A DNA stretch of 64,000 nt, taken from Escallonia rubra. Lineage: Eukaryota; Streptophyta; Magnoliopsida; Escalloniales; Escalloniaceae. A model generated the notes under the pieces. That model worked only from the letters and a program-made list of their open reading frames with translations. It did not search any database and had not been told where the DNA came from. A program made the position numbers and the translations under genes. Of this stretch, positions 1-11,488 are shown piece by piece; the first letter of the stretch is position 1; each line of letters starts with the position of its first letter. The stretch covers positions 248,001 to 312,000 of the forward strand of contig JAVXUO010003173.1 of NCBI GenBank assembly GCA_033065855.1, written 5' to 3'.

Positions 1-71
1 TTGGCATCTGACTCGGACTGCAGCCTTTGTGGCACCTCCACGTAAGTACGAACCCACTTTCCTTGGCATCA
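1..71 (+). repeat. 3' end of the 5' LTR
   Basis: This segment matches 5288-5358 over its full length with three mismatches (positions 25, 43 and 61 of the window). It ends in ...GGCATCA, consistent with an LTR terminus ending in CA. Confidence 0.8.
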
Positions 72-72
72 T

Positions 73-92
73 TTTGGCGACTCCGCTGGGGA
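73..92 (+). other. Primer-binding site, tRNA-Arg-like
   Basis: TTTGGCGACTCCGCTGGGGA lies one base after the LTR end, where a retrotransposon primer-binding site is expected. It resembles the tRNA-Arg-complementary site recalled for Ogre/Tat-type elements. Pairing to the 3' end of a tRNA from this species was not checked. Confidence 0.6.
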
Positions 93-735
93 GGTGAGCA
101 TCGTACTGCAGTCTGCCTGTCTTGCATCCTCGATCATCATGCCTGTACAACGGAGAGCTACGAGGACTACCAGCCAAGGCCTCATCTCGACTATGCAAGA
201 AAAAGCCCACCTTGGTGACCAAGAAGAGAACCGACTCCAAGATCAACCCCAACATGACCAACTAACACCATGCTTCTGACTTGCTCCAGTCGTCTCTTCC
301 CAACTGCCGGCCTCTTGCCGCTGGCATTACCTATGTGCAAACCACACCCCAAAAAGTTGATCCCCACCACCAACCCATTTGTACCATTGTCATCCCCACA
401 ATGCCTCGAGTTATCCCGTCCGGGGGCTTAGGTGCCAGGATCATTCCGACCGGGCACACCAACCTTCGCCTGCTTCGTATGTCACCACGACATGTTGCCT
501 CCCTATGGGTTCAATGGAATTGTATTCTTTTCCAGACTTAGAAATTTTTTCAAGCTACATTACTCTTGCACAAGTCTACTGACACCACGCTTGATGCCAT
601 CACCGACTCCCTTGGGGGCTTCACCCCTTCCCAACCCATTCGGCCTCACATTGCAACGACTTGGTACGTGGTGCGCGGGGTGGCTCGAGCCGCGCTACTA
701 CGGTCGCATCATCATCCTTCATTTACTTTTTCTTG

Positions 736-1085
736 ACACTTAGAAAAAATTTCATTTTTTTTTCGCAACCGGTCATCGATGATCATCCTCAGTGGTCTCC
801 CTCGGTATCCTTGTCTCAGCACAAATATACTTAGAAAAATTTTCATTTTTTTCGCAACCGGTCATCGTTGATCATCCTCAGTGGTCTCTCTCGGCATCCT
901 TGTCTCAGCACAACACTTAGAAAAATTTTCATTTTTTTTTCACAATCGGTCATCGATGATCATCCTCAGTGGTCTCCCTCGGCATCCTTGTCTCAGCCCA
1001 ACACTTAGAAAAAAAAATTCATTTTTTTTTCGCAGCCGGGTCACTACCCTCAACGGCCTCCCCTTAGCATCCTTGCCTGAACTTA
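736..1085 (+). repeat. About four tandem units of 85-90 bases
   Basis: Units begin near 738, 826, 913 and 1000. Each starts with CACTTAGAAAAA or a close variant, continues through a T-run and a CGCAACCGGTCATCG block, and ends with CCTTGTCTCAGC. The fourth unit is the most diverged and runs into a poly(A) stretch. Confidence 0.8.
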
Positions 1086-1535
1086 AAAAAAAAAAAAAAA
1101 TATTCAACACTTAGAATGTTTTCAAGTTTTTCATCTTCCCCACTACTCCCCACATTCATGCTCTCAATACCTCCATTCACTCTCCCTCTCACCATCCAAC
1201 ACCCCATCACCCTTTCCCCACTTCATAAACAATTTTTTCTCTCTTTCTTATGGAAAAGTTTTCCTTCTTCTCTCATCCCACTCCTCTCTTTCTCTTCATG
1301 TACATTGTGAAAATGTCATTGGGGGCTCCTTCTTTAGGGCTGTCCAAAAATATTATTTATTTTATTATTATTATTATTTTATTTGAATTTCAAAAAACAA
1401 AAAAATCTGGGCAAACCCTACCCCGCGTGCCCTGACCCGCGTGCCCTCTGCTCTCTCTGTTTTATGCCTATGACCGACCCACCCGAACCCGACCCGATTT
1501 CCTCCCCAAACCCTAACCCTAAATTTTCATATCTT

Positions 1536-2340
1536 TCTCTTCTCTCATGCCCCGCCGCCCCGCCCACTGGCGTCGCCTCCCCCATCGCCGGCGACGACCC
1601 CTCTCTTCTCTCCCTCGCCCCTCCTTCCCCCCGCCCCGGGGCCACCCGCAGTACCCCGCCACCGCCCCCCTTCTTCTTTCCCTTTCCTTTTTCCCCTCCA
1701 CCTTCCCCCTCCCCTCCTCGGCCTCCCCAACCCCCTCGCCTAGGCCGACCCCGCCCCCCTCCTTCCCCTCCCCTCTCCTTCCTCTTCCCCTTCCTCCTCC
1801 GCCCTCTCCCTCGGCCTCAGCCTCCCCAACCCCCTCCCCAAGGCCGACCCTCATGCCTTGACCAAGGCCGACCCTCACGCCCCACCCAAGGCCGAGGCCG
1901 ACCCTTCCCCTTCTTCAACCTTCGGCCTTCATCCCTCTCACTGCCCCTCCCTCTCTTCTCTTCCCCACGCCCCAAGCCCACCGCGGCAGCCCGCCGCTGC
2001 CACTTCTCCACCCATCTCTTCTCCATTATTGCTCACCCACCACAAGCTCGGCCTCGGCCAAGGGGCCTTGGTCGGCTGGCCTTGGCCCTTCATCCTCATA
2101 CCCTCTCCCCTTTACTCCATGGCTCGCTCCATGCCAACTTTCGGCCTCCCCAAACCAAGGCCACCCATTTCGGCCTCCCCCACACCAAGGCCACCCATTT
2201 TGGCTTTCCCAAAGCCATGGCCATCACCTTCAAGAACCTTTTCATCTCTTCTTTCCGTTCATCACCTTCGGCCTGTACACATTCACCCAACGGCCGACAA
2301 CCATCACCAACCATCCTCACACGCATGCACAAAAAAAAAA
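1536..2340 (+). repeat. C-rich pyrimidine block with AAGGCCGACCC and TTCGGCCTCCCC repeats
   Basis: A strand-asymmetric, C- and T-rich block. Short imperfect repeats recur, such as AAGGCCGACCCTCA near 1840-1895 and CTCCCCAAACCAAGGCCACCC near 2143-2225. The proline-rich open frames here follow from composition and match no family I know. Confidence 0.6.
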
Positions 2341-2664
2341 ACTCATCATGACGACCAACGCGCACCCCCCTCCACAACTTCTTCACTTCAGTCATAACAC
2401 ACAAGTTCACCCCGCCACCTTCAACCTTCACATCATGGCCGACATCCAAGGCCGGCAACTTCAAAATTTTTTTTTGCAACATAGACCGACGTGCATTGCC
2501 CGCGCACATGCGCCCGTCGTAGACTGCCCCTGCATCACGACGTCCGACCGCGCCCTTGTGCGCCCCTCATGACGATGTCCCTCGACATCAACATCCTTGG
2601 TAGGTGGTGCGCGAGGTAGCTCGAACCACTTACTCCTACTCTTTGTTCGATGCACATCGTACGT

Positions 2665-2865
2665 TGCCCGGGCAACGTCTCCGCGACCCCCGTCGCCAAT
2701 GCCCGTACGTCGTCTTCGCGATCCCCGTTGCCAGCGCCCGTGCGTCGTCTCCGCGACCCCCGTTGCCAGCGCCCGTGCGCTGTCTCCGTGACATTTGTCG
2801 CCCATAGCCCGGGTGACGTCTTGGCGACACTCGTCGTCCGTCGCCCGGGCGCCATTTACATGCTC
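2665..2865 (+). repeat. Tandem repeat, unit about 40 bases
   Basis: GCGACCCCCGTTGCCAGCGC followed by CCGTGCGTCGTCTCC recurs in about four diverging units. Flanking copies of GGTGGCTCGAGCC-like sequence near 675, 2612 and 2940 suggest a longer-period duplication of the interior as well. Confidence 0.65.
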
Positions 2866-3334
2866 GCGCCCCTGCGCCCTATCATCATGCCCTTGCGTCA
2901 ACACCCAAGCATCCCAAGGCTTTCGTAAGTGGTGCACGAGGTGGCTCGAGCCACCTACTCTTCATCATCATCATGCATTGACGACATCAACAACTCTCCG
3001 GCCAAACAACATCAAAATCTTGCTAAGTGTTTATGCGTGCGATGCCCGCTCGGGTTGCCCCTCCGCGCACACCACACGCATGGGGCTTATGTTCCTAACC
3101 TATTCTGGTCGTACCCAAAGGCCCACTGTGGTCCCATTTTGCATGACATGTCTGCACAAGCAACAGTCATTTTCAACGCTCACAACCGGTCAAAGCATGC
3201 TCGCTCAAGTCACGTGCACTTCTCACTTTCGTCACGTTACTTCGTCACTAAGAAGCTCATTTTCGCATGAAGCCTTATCACGCTTCGACCGTCGCAGTTC
3301 GCCCGTCGCCCGTCGCCCGTCGATGTGCCATGGC

Positions 3335-3490
3335 ACTTGCCCAAGGAGGTTGGCCTTGGCCTCCCCCTTGGGGTCGGCCTCGGCCTTGGCCTCCCCCTTG
3401 GGGTCGGCCTCGGCCTCCCCATTGGGGTCGGCCTCGGCCTCCCCATGAGGTTGGCCTTGGCCTTCCCCGAAGGGTTGGCCTCTGGCCTCC
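3335..3490 (+). repeat. Tandem repeat of CCTTGGGGTCGGCCTCGG type
   Basis: A short unit built from GGCCTCCCC and TTGGGGTCGGCCT repeats about six times. Part of the retrotransposon interior. Confidence 0.7.
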
Positions 3491-3535
3491 ATCCTTAGCA
3501 CATTCACTTCTCTTCAAGGGACCATACATAACTCC

Positions 3536-3720
3536 GCGACCCCCGTCGCACGGACACAACTCCGCTACCCCGTCGCCCGGACACAACTCCGCGACCCCCG
3601 TCGCCCGGACACAACTCCGCGACCCCGTCGCCCGGACACAACTCCGCGACCCCGTCGCCCCGACACAACTCCGCGACCCCGTCGCCCGGACACAACTCCG
3701 CGACCCCCGTCGCCGGCGTC
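3536..3720 (+). repeat. Tandem repeat, unit 26-27 bases, about seven copies
   Basis: ACACAACTCCGCGACCCC followed by GTCGCCCGG recurs in near-perfect head-to-tail copies. One-base length changes in the C-run shift the reading frame from copy to copy, which argues against coding. Confidence 0.85.
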
Positions 3721-3944
3721 CGGGCGCCACACTTCAACACTCCGCCGCCCCCGCTTATACAGCCGTGCCCCCAGGCTCTCTGTCAAACTACCGTGCCCTC
3801 GACACCATACTCATTTCATCGCGCCCATGCACCACAATCATGTTACATGCCCCCCGGGCACCCCACTCATTCACCACACCATGCGCACCTTGCCTTGGTC
3901 GTGGAACATGCTTCGACCCACTCTCCGGAGTGTACATCACCCGC

Positions 3945-4650
3945 GGGGATAGACGACTCCTCCAGGACACTATCACCGCCAGGGAGCTCTTCAACTCCCC
4001 TTCCGCCAGGTAGACGGCTCCTCCGGGATGCGACCTCGGCCAGTCGGGTAGACGGCTCCTCCGGGATGCTACCTTGACTCGCTCCAAGTTCTCCGGCACA
4101 AGGACTCACCCACGGGGATATGCGACTCCTCCGGGACACTATCTCTGCCAGGGAGCTCTTCAACTCCCCTTTGCCAGGTAGACGGCTCCTCCGGGATGCT
4201 ACCTCGGCCAGTCGGGTAGACGGCTCCTCCGGGATGCTACCTCGGCCAGTCGGGTAGACGGCTCCTCCGGGATGCTACCTTGACTCGCTCCGAGTGCTCC
4301 GGCACAAGGACTCACCCGCGGGGATAGGCGACTCCTCCGGGACATTATCTATGCTAGGGAGCTCTTCAACTCCCCTTCTGCAGGTAGACGGCTCCTCTGG
4401 GATGCTACCTCGGCCAGTCGGGTAGACGGCTCCTCCGGGATGCTACCTTGACATGCTCCGAGTGCTTCGGCACAAGGACTCACCTGCGGGGATAGGCGAC
4501 TCCTCCGGGACACTATCTTTGCCAGGGAGCTCTAAGTGCTCCGGCACGAAGACTCCCCTTCTGCCAGGTAGACGGCTCCTCCGGGATGCTACCTCGGCCT
4601 GCGGAATAGGCGACTCCTCCGGGACACTATCTCCGCCAGGGTGCCTGCGT
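3945..4650 (+). repeat. Higher-order repeat of GTAGACGGCTCCTCCGGGAT units
   Basis: About eight units begin GTAGACGGCTCCTCCGGGAT (near 4011, 4049, 4180, 4216, 4254, 4385, 4421 and 4567). They are interleaved with about five GGGATAGGCGACTCCTCCGG-type units (near 3948, 4116, 4321, 4490 and 4604), giving a larger period of roughly 170-200 bases that ends shortly before the proposed 3' LTR. Confidence 0.8.
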
Positions 4651-4681
4651 GACTAGCCTACGTGCTCCGGCACTGGGGGCT

Positions 4682-5358
4682 TGCGTCGGCACCCCTAGGG
4701 ACTATGACCCCCGGGTCACTCTGAGACGGGAGCATGTCTTCGGAGGGCATCGCACCTAGTTCACCTGGCAGTTGGGCGTCGGGTCTTCCCCACCGCTGCC
4801 AGGCCTGTGGGACTCCGCAAGGGCTTGGATTGGAGGCTAGATCAAGGGGTTCTCTGGCCACACCGACGTTGTGGGAGCCAGTCTTTCCAGACAGATAGAG
4901 CGACGCTGTGAGGAGCAGGTCGGGTGAATATGCGATTCGACAGTCCGTGGAGCACCGGCACCCGTGGACCCCCCCGGTGACGTGTCACTCCCGGGAAGCG
5001 CCACGTGTCGGTTAATGACATCATTTTCTCAATCTCTATAAATAGAGGTCTTGAGAATTCATTTGTAAGACTTCTTCTTCACTCTCACATTTTCACTTTT
5101 TCACTCTAGAATCCTAGAGAGAGAAACATACAGGATCTTGAGTCTGGACCTAAGCATCGGACTGTGACTGTCATCGTGTATTCATCCCGTATCATCGCCC
5201 TCACAGCACTGCCACCCTCAAGCTCTGTTTGGGAAGCCCTTGGTCTCTGCCCTTATTCCACTCTTGCTGTGTCCTACATCAACATACTTGGCATCTGACT
5301 CGGACTGCAGCTTTTGTGGCACCTCCACGGAAGTACGAACCCACTTTTCTTGGCATCA
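4682..5358 (+). repeat. 3' LTR (left border tentative)
   Basis: The right border at 5358 is fixed by the match to 1-71. The left border is inferred: CACTGGGGGC at 4671-4680 could be the polypurine tract, and a TG at 4682 follows, giving an LTR of about 677 bases of TG...CA form. The missing 5' part of the other LTR prevents direct proof. The segment contains a TATA box and ACGT-core elements. Confidence 0.55.
5037..5044 (+). promoter_or_regulatory. TATA box of the 3' LTR
   Basis: TATAAATA lies about 320 bases before the LTR end, where the U3/R boundary of a plant LTR usually lies. Upstream are CACGTG at 5002-5007 and TGACGTGTCA at 4978-4987, both ACGT-core motifs of the kind bound by plant bZIP or bHLH factors. 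An outward transcript would read into the PPR pseudogene. Confidence 0.6.
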
Positions 5359-5380
5359 CACCGGTTTCGTAACTTTGTAT

Positions 5381-6790
5381 CCGTCACTTCCGCCGAGGAC
5401 CCAATAACTATACTAGAAACAATGCTACAAACGGCACACCAAGACCGTTTTCATTCAGACACAACACCACCTGTTCGCCGAAATGCCCCACAGAGATATT
5501 TCTTCGCTTAATTTGCTCCTCACCTCCTCTCATGTTCTTAATTCACTAGTCTCTCCTCTTGGACTCTCTTTCTTAGCACGCGCCGGCCCCGTTCTGACCT
5601 CGCCTCGCACCATTTACCCCGAGTTCGGGTGCATGCTCAACCCTGCGAAGCCCCAAAGGCAGGCTTCAATTACATGCCCTTTATGATGAAAACTGGTGTA
5701 GTGGCGAGTATTCCAAATATGGCCAGCTGGGTGACTCATTACGTGTCTTTAATGTGATGGTTTCAAGGATGTAGTTACTTGGACTGCTTTCGAGCTTTCT
5801 ACACTTCGGTTTCCCTGCAAAAAAACTTGGTTAGTGAGGAATGAAAGTATGTAATTTAGTAAACTCACATGCATGGTGTTCAGTGCGAAAAGCTTGTCCT
5901 TCTCTGAATGCTTATAGACAGGGTAATCGAGTTCTTGCAAGTTGCAATGGTGATCGTAATGACCCGTGATATGAGTTGGAGAAAGGATGAAATAAACCAT
6001 TATGTGCAATTTGTTGATATCTGGATTTTTATGTGATCAGAAGTACGATTTGGCCTTCTCCATCATGAGTAAGATGACACCCAATTTAGTTGCGGTTATT
6101 AGTGCTCTAAGCAATTGTTCTTAGAATTCAGATTTATGAGTTGGGAAACAGATGCGGCTACCCGACTGGTATTTGCATCTGATACCCCACTGTGCAATGC
6201 ACTTTCAGACATGAACACAGAATGTGGGAAGGTCTTTAACGCGGACTTGATTTTTGAGAGAATACTCCGGAAAGATGTGGTTTATTGACAAGCATGATTA
6301 ATGCATATGGAAGTCATGGTGGGGGGGGGGAATGGCATGCTACGTTTCTTGCTGTTTTATCAGCTTGTGGTCACTCAGCTTTGGTGGTTCATGGTTGAGA
6401 GTGTTTTCTCTCATTTCAGAAGTATGGTTGAGAGCCAGGTGCAGGACATTACACGTACGTCCTTCATAGATATATTAGGCCGGCAGATTGGGCTGAAGAA
6501 CTATGGTGTTTGTTCCAGGATATGACCAAGCCTACTGCTGTAGTATGGGCAGTATTAAATACCTGCAAAACCAACCAGGTTGGTACAAAGGGGTGAAGTT
6601 GCTGCAAAGCATCTCAAGAGTTGGAACCTGATAGACCTGAGATTTATGTTGCCTTCCAATTTTTTATGCAGCAATTGGCAAGGGTGATTTTCTTTGCAAC
6701 ATGAGAAGCATTATGAAGAAGAAAGGAATTACCAAGGAATTAAGTAGGGAGTAACTGGTAATTATTTCCACAGGTAATTAGTAATCGGAG
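5381..6790 (+). pseudogene. Pentatricopeptide repeat protein, PLS/E-class type, decayed
   Basis: Conceptual translation in shifting frames gives recognisable PPR blocks in the right order. EMPHRDISSLN appears near 5478. A LTSHTFTPVLGACS-like block follows near 5600, then KYGQLGDSLRVF near 5718 joined after a frameshift to DVVTWTA. Next come an IMSKMTPNLVAVISALSNCS-like block near 6060, CGKVFNADLIFERI near 6225, SMINAYGSHG near 6295, and an E-domain-like stretch ending in EVAAKHL and MRSIMKKKGITKE near 6700. The blocks resemble the mitochondrial PPR protein recalled as At5g66500. Many stops and frameshifts break it, and no usable start remains next to the LTR end. Such proteins normally bind organelle RNA, but this copy cannot make one. 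Confidence 0.85.
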
Positions 6791-9149
6791 AGCTCATCAG
6801 CTTTCTAGCACAGGAAGAAACTAGTGTCAACTTAAATGCAGTAAGAAGCCTGTTAAAGAACTTTCTATGATTGCGTGGTTATATGCTTCCCAGTTGTTTA
6901 TGGTTGGACTTAGTCCCTTCTATCAGTTGTGTTACACTGTGCGTAGCAAATTTCAGTTGTCATTTTACAAAGTCAGATGGAAGCACCAACAATCTTTCAT
7001 TGGTCTTCTGATGAACTATTGTACCTTCGTGTGTATCGAAGCTTTACTATGTTTTGTTTTCTTAGGCTCACTGGACTGCTACAAGACCACCTGCTACATA
7101 ACTTAACTTCCATACTTCAAGTTTTTAAGCTTTTGATCGATCATACTTGATGACACATGGGATAAAGGATTTAGTCTTGTTTACTCATTCGGTTTTTTAC
7201 AAGCGATGAGACACATTCATCAATGTGTGGCTGGAGGCACTTTTTGTTCGGTATGCTAGAAAATCAAGTTTCATGGCTTAAGTTGATATAATGGCTCAAG
7301 TTTCCTTCTGCTGTTACATTTCAGCATGACTCGGGTCTTTTAATCGCGGTCCTTTGGTAAACCACAAGGATTTTTATGAGCAATATCACCTGGAGAAAGG
7401 TTCTTCCAGATAATTTTAACTGTCAACACGTGATCTTTGTCGTTCTCAGAGTCGTGAGCCCTACAGAACCGTTGTGCTGCAAACAGTATTTGCCACATAG
7501 CAACTTCCGATCCATATCTTGAGGTTAGTCATTTGGGTTGGTGAATGTAAATGCTATCTTTTTTTAAGTTGAGCTAATGATCTATAAATAACTGATAGCT
7601 CTAACTTATTCTATTGCTATGTTACTACACAATCTTTTTGATGCTGGTAGACTGATGAAATGCTGACCTTTTATCTCATCTTTTTTGATAGATAGAACCT
7701 AACAATAGAAGATGCTTATTTCTATGGTGTGTTAGTTTCTTTAAAGTGAAGGATATTATATCTGTAACTACCTGTCGGTGCTTATTTCTCCCTTCACTTA
7801 TCTGTCTTAAACTATTTGTGGTGTGAACTTGTCCCTATAATATAATTTGCATTCGAGTGAATTAGCGGCGATAGAAGCCAGTATGAACCCTAATTATCAT
7901 GTCATCAAATTGCTGCCACGAATGAATTTTCATGCACAGTACGTTTTTCTTTCAGTAAGCAAAACTGACAACAGAGCAACATACGCCTTCAGTGTGTTGC
8001 AGGACGATCCTGGTATATTGACTCGCATTGTAGATAAAAGCCTCTTGGTTTCACCTGTGTAACGAAAAATAGGAGTCCTATAAAGTGACCATTGAGGAAG
8101 TCCCAAGTGGCTGAGAATTCGATGTGAGGATCAAGCTTGGATCTACGAGTCCAATAGTCAAACTCTTTTCGTACTTCTGTTTAACTTATTTAATGTCCAA
8201 CGACAACGTGAGAATGTGTTCTTATTTGGCTCTGGATCAGGCTTGCTCGGTAGTGTACGAGAGAGCATACCAGTTCACGATCACAATCATGTTGGTAAAT
8301 TGATGGACCACAACTATTACCAATGTGTTCTTCAGAAACACCATAGTTATTACAAGTTTCTGGAGAGTGGTAGGGATGGGGGATTCTTGGGCTATAGTGT
8401 GGCTGCCTAGGCATTTAAGTAGTGGCAGACTAATTCCACGAAAGTATTGATGTGCTTAAGACAATACCTGAGGTGAATTGACACGAATAAAGACCAAGGG
8501 GACGTTCATTGGTACGTAGTTCATTAGGAAAAATAACAATGCGTTCCTGCATCGTTACTACGCGTTAATTAGTTGACATGCATTATCAATTTCTCGTGTT
8601 GATCCTCCAAAACTTACTTATGACCTTCCCAAAGCCTGAAATGGCAAAAGCTACATGCAAGAGATCTCCTTGATCTCTAAACAAAAGCGCAAATAGTATA
8701 TGCCTCTTGAGGAGTTTTTTAACGATGAATAGAAAGCATTTCAACAAAATACAATGAGCTACAATCACGTCAACGGTTGCTTCTTAGTTACTTCATATCC
8801 ACTGTGTTCTAAACTTTCTTTTAACCATGACATGTAACATGAAGGCTGAGATGTTGTCTTTGTCATCAAAATATCCATAAATTCCAGATTAAAAAAAAAA
8901 AAAACTTACTTGAAGACCCTTATGAGTCACGGTGAGTGTCTTTCATTATAAGTCGTCTGTCATTTGTGACACGATATATACTAACAACGTTCAGACTAGG
9001 TTGGTTTAAGGTATGCAGTTAGTTTGCCACGAGCAGTTTAGTTGGTAGGAATAAAGACACTTACGAGTTTATTAACACCAAAAGTACAGAGAAAAGGGGT
9101 CGGTAGGTGGGTGCAGGAGGGGGACATAAAGAACACCAGAAGAAGAAAC
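6791..9149. other. Intergenic stretch, no gene recognised
   Basis: Moderately AT-rich sequence after the PPR pseudogene. Short open frames (for example 7847-8062 and 8216-8410) lack any family signature and are interrupted just outside. Part may be former 3' untranslated or flanking sequence of the PPR gene. A line similar to 9010-9055 (GTTTGCCACGAGCAG...) recurs near 10540. Confidence 0.4.
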
Positions 9150-9152
9150 TAC

Positions 9153-10355
9153 GGGCCGTTTGTCAGGCCTTTTTTTTGCTCTTTTTTGACCCTCTTCTTT
9201 TTTTTTTTGCAAAAGCCCATAAAAGTGGGATGTTTGGTTGACTTCTCTTTTTAAAAAAAGCCCAAGAGATTAAAAAGAGCTGGCCATTTTTAAAAAGAGC
9301 TCAAAGCTCTTTTCTTCTTCTCTTTTCACGCGGAGCCTTCATGCACATTAATGAGGTCCCCCATTCGAGCCTCACTAGCAACAAAAATGCAATTTTTCGA
9401 GCTGGGTATAAAACCCACTTTTATGGACTTCTTTCATCTCTCTTTCTTCTCTCTATCTCCCCCTCCGTCCGAAAGCCCTACCACCGGCTTGACATCAAAC
9501 ATGGTCGGCGATCGAGGGCGAGCTGGGTTCAACAGATCCCCAATCACGTCATCATCGGCTTGTTTCTCTAGGGTTTCTGGGGTTGGTGGGTTTTGGGTGA
9601 GGGTGTGGCGTTCGAGGGCGAGCTGGGTTTCATCGGCGACGGCACCGGAGAGGGGCTGACGGAGCTTCTCGAGCTCGTCGATGGCGGATTCTTTCCGATA
9701 ATACACATAGCATTCACGCAGACTTGCTCAGGAGTGGGAACTGAAAATATATTAGACGCTCGAGATCGGATTCTTTCCGATAATACACATAGCATTCACG
9801 CAGACTTCAATGAAATCTGAAAGGAGTTGACTGTTGACCGGTCATGGGTCACCGGTGAAGTCCAGTGTCCTCATCGTCGTCGCCAGCAGAGGATGTTGGT
9901 CAGTGGAGTCGTCGCCGGTCACTCGCCCGCCTTGACATAGCCGGTCTTTTGTCAGATCTGGGACAAGAAGGTCGGTCGGCTGTCTTCTCTCCAATCTCTT
10001 GACTGTATTGAAGTAAATGAGAGAGAGATTGAGATGAGGCCAGAGAGAGCTCTGCTTTTGGGTCGCCGTCCGTTGTTGCCTGTCCCCATCATCGTCGATG
10101 AGTGGTGTCAGGCCGTTTGGGTGAGAGTGAGAGAGTAGCGTAGTGGGAGAGAGAGGAGATGGAAATTGGACACAGAGAGACAGGGCAGGGATAAAAAATT
10201 GGACACAGTCAAACGCTTGCTCTTTTTTGTTTTTTGAAAAAATAAACTCTGTCAAACAGCCACCAGTTTTTTAAACTGGTGAAAAAAAAAAAAAGGTTCT
10301 TCTCTTTTTTTTTTAGAAAAAAAACTAAAAACTGAAAGTCATACCAAACAGACCC
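9153..10355. mobile_element. PIF/Harbinger-like non-autonomous DNA element
   Basis: The left end GGGCCGTTTGTC and the reverse complement of the right end, GGGTCTGTTTGGTATG, form imperfect terminal inverted repeats of the GGGNCNGTTTG kind seen in PIF/Tourist elements. The element is flanked by TAC at 9150-9152 and 10356-10358, a 3-base target duplication (PIF normally prefers TWA). No transposase is visible. Interior open frames on both strands are short and unlike any known protein. Confidence 0.6.
9685..9807 (+). repeat. 41-base direct duplication inside the PIF-like element
   Basis: The 41 bases at 9685-9725, beginning CGGATTCTTTCCGATAATAC, recur exactly at 9767-9807, 82 bases downstream. 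Confidence 0.85.
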
Positions 10356-11488
10356 TACATCTGCCAAAAGATCGAACAAAGCCTTTCAGTAGCTATAAAT
10401 CCCAGCACTATCAAGGTTATCAGCTTGCTTGCAGTCTGCAGAAGGTCCTGAGAGAAAACATGCGTATTATCTGTCATAGTTAGCAGGATGTTTGCACTGC
10501 CATTGTTCAAGTGTGCCAAACATGGGTTTAGTTTGCCAGAAGCAAGGTGTAGCTTGCCGCAAGCAGATTAGGTGGTAGGAACCAAGTTGGTTCCATGTGC
10601 TCAACTACACCCCTCCTTTTTTGTCTGACCAGCGGATGAGTTCCGAACATAAACTCATCATTCGTACAAGACAAGCTGCGTAAACCCAAAAAGGATAGAA
10701 AAAACTCATCATTCGTACCTGACCAACCGTTACACACTACAAGAAACTGGGCAGACTTTTAGCGACGGACAACCCGTTGCTAAAAGCCCGTCACTTATAA
10801 CCCCATCATAAAAAATTTGGCGACGGAATTTGAAAATCCGTCGGTTAAAAATTGACTTTTAGCTATGGGACGATAAATTCAATCAACGACTGGAATTCCG
10901 TTGCTAGATATATTTTCAGTATTTTATTTTATTTTTTAAAAAAATAATTTATTACGTAAAATATATAGCGACGTATATTCTGTCGGTAAAAATCAGTCAT
11001 CAAAATAGTCTTTAGCGATGGATGCTCTGTCGCTAAAAGTCCGTCGATAATACTTTTAGCGACAAACTTTTTCGTCGCTAAAAAGTATTATGTACATTGA
11101 GTTGAAGACTTTTAGTTACGGAATAAAATCCGTCACTAAAAGTCAAATCAATTTTTAATTTTTTTTAATACCCAAACCTGTAATCAATTCTCAATCCATA
11201 TTAGGGTTAAATAATTGTTGATCCATCATCAATTATTTAACCCTAATGATTCAAACACAGTACATATATAGATAACTTTACAAATTCTATACTAATCGAA
11301 AAATAATATGTATACAGAGTTCAGGAGAGTATGGGAACATGATACATATATAATAGAAAAGGGGAGGGGAGCACAAGTCCAGGAGGGCATGGGTAGGGGA
11401 TACAAATAGGGACGGGGATCCGCACAAGTGCAGAAAGGCACGAGATTGGGAAGGGCTCAGGGTCAGCGAGACCGGGATCTAGATCCTA

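Larger units (their letters stand above)
1..5358 (+). mobile_element. Large non-coding LTR retrotransposon derivative (LARD-like), 5' LTR cut by window edge
   Basis: The first 71 bases recur at 5288-5358 with 3 mismatches, and both copies end in the same TTGGCATCA. After the first copy comes a primer-binding-like site; after the second comes unrelated host sequence. This is the layout of an LTR element whose 5' LTR starts before the window. The roughly 4.6 kb interior is GC- and pyrimidine-rich and built largely from tandem repeats. I find no gag, protease, reverse transcriptase, RNase H or integrase motif in any frame, so it is non-autonomous. The long open frames inside are low-complexity artefacts. 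The primer site resembles the tRNA-Arg type I remember from the Ogre/Tat group of Ty3-gypsy elements, which is a family guess only. The three differences in 71 LTR bases suggest the insertion is not recent. Confidence 0.8.

Noticed and set aside
1383..2351. A 322-codon proline- and serine-rich open frame
   Set aside because: It comes from C-rich low-complexity DNA in the retrotransposon interior. Similar long frames occur on the opposite strand, and no domain is visible.
2461..2937. Minus-strand 158-codon frame rich in Arg, Gly and Asp
   Set aside because: It is the reverse reading of the 40-base GC-rich tandem repeat in the retrotransposon.
3267..4013. A 248-codon open frame with repeated RDPVARTQL-like units
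   Set aside because: It is a translation of the 27-base DNA repeat, and the repeat units change frame through C-run length changes.
3536..4650. Regular repeats that might suggest a CRISPR array
   Set aside because: The repeats are adjacent and lack unique spacers, and the context is a plant retrotransposon.
9842..10255. Minus-strand 137-codon frame
   Set aside because: It lies inside the PIF-like element, has no domain, and its composition follows the element's repeats.
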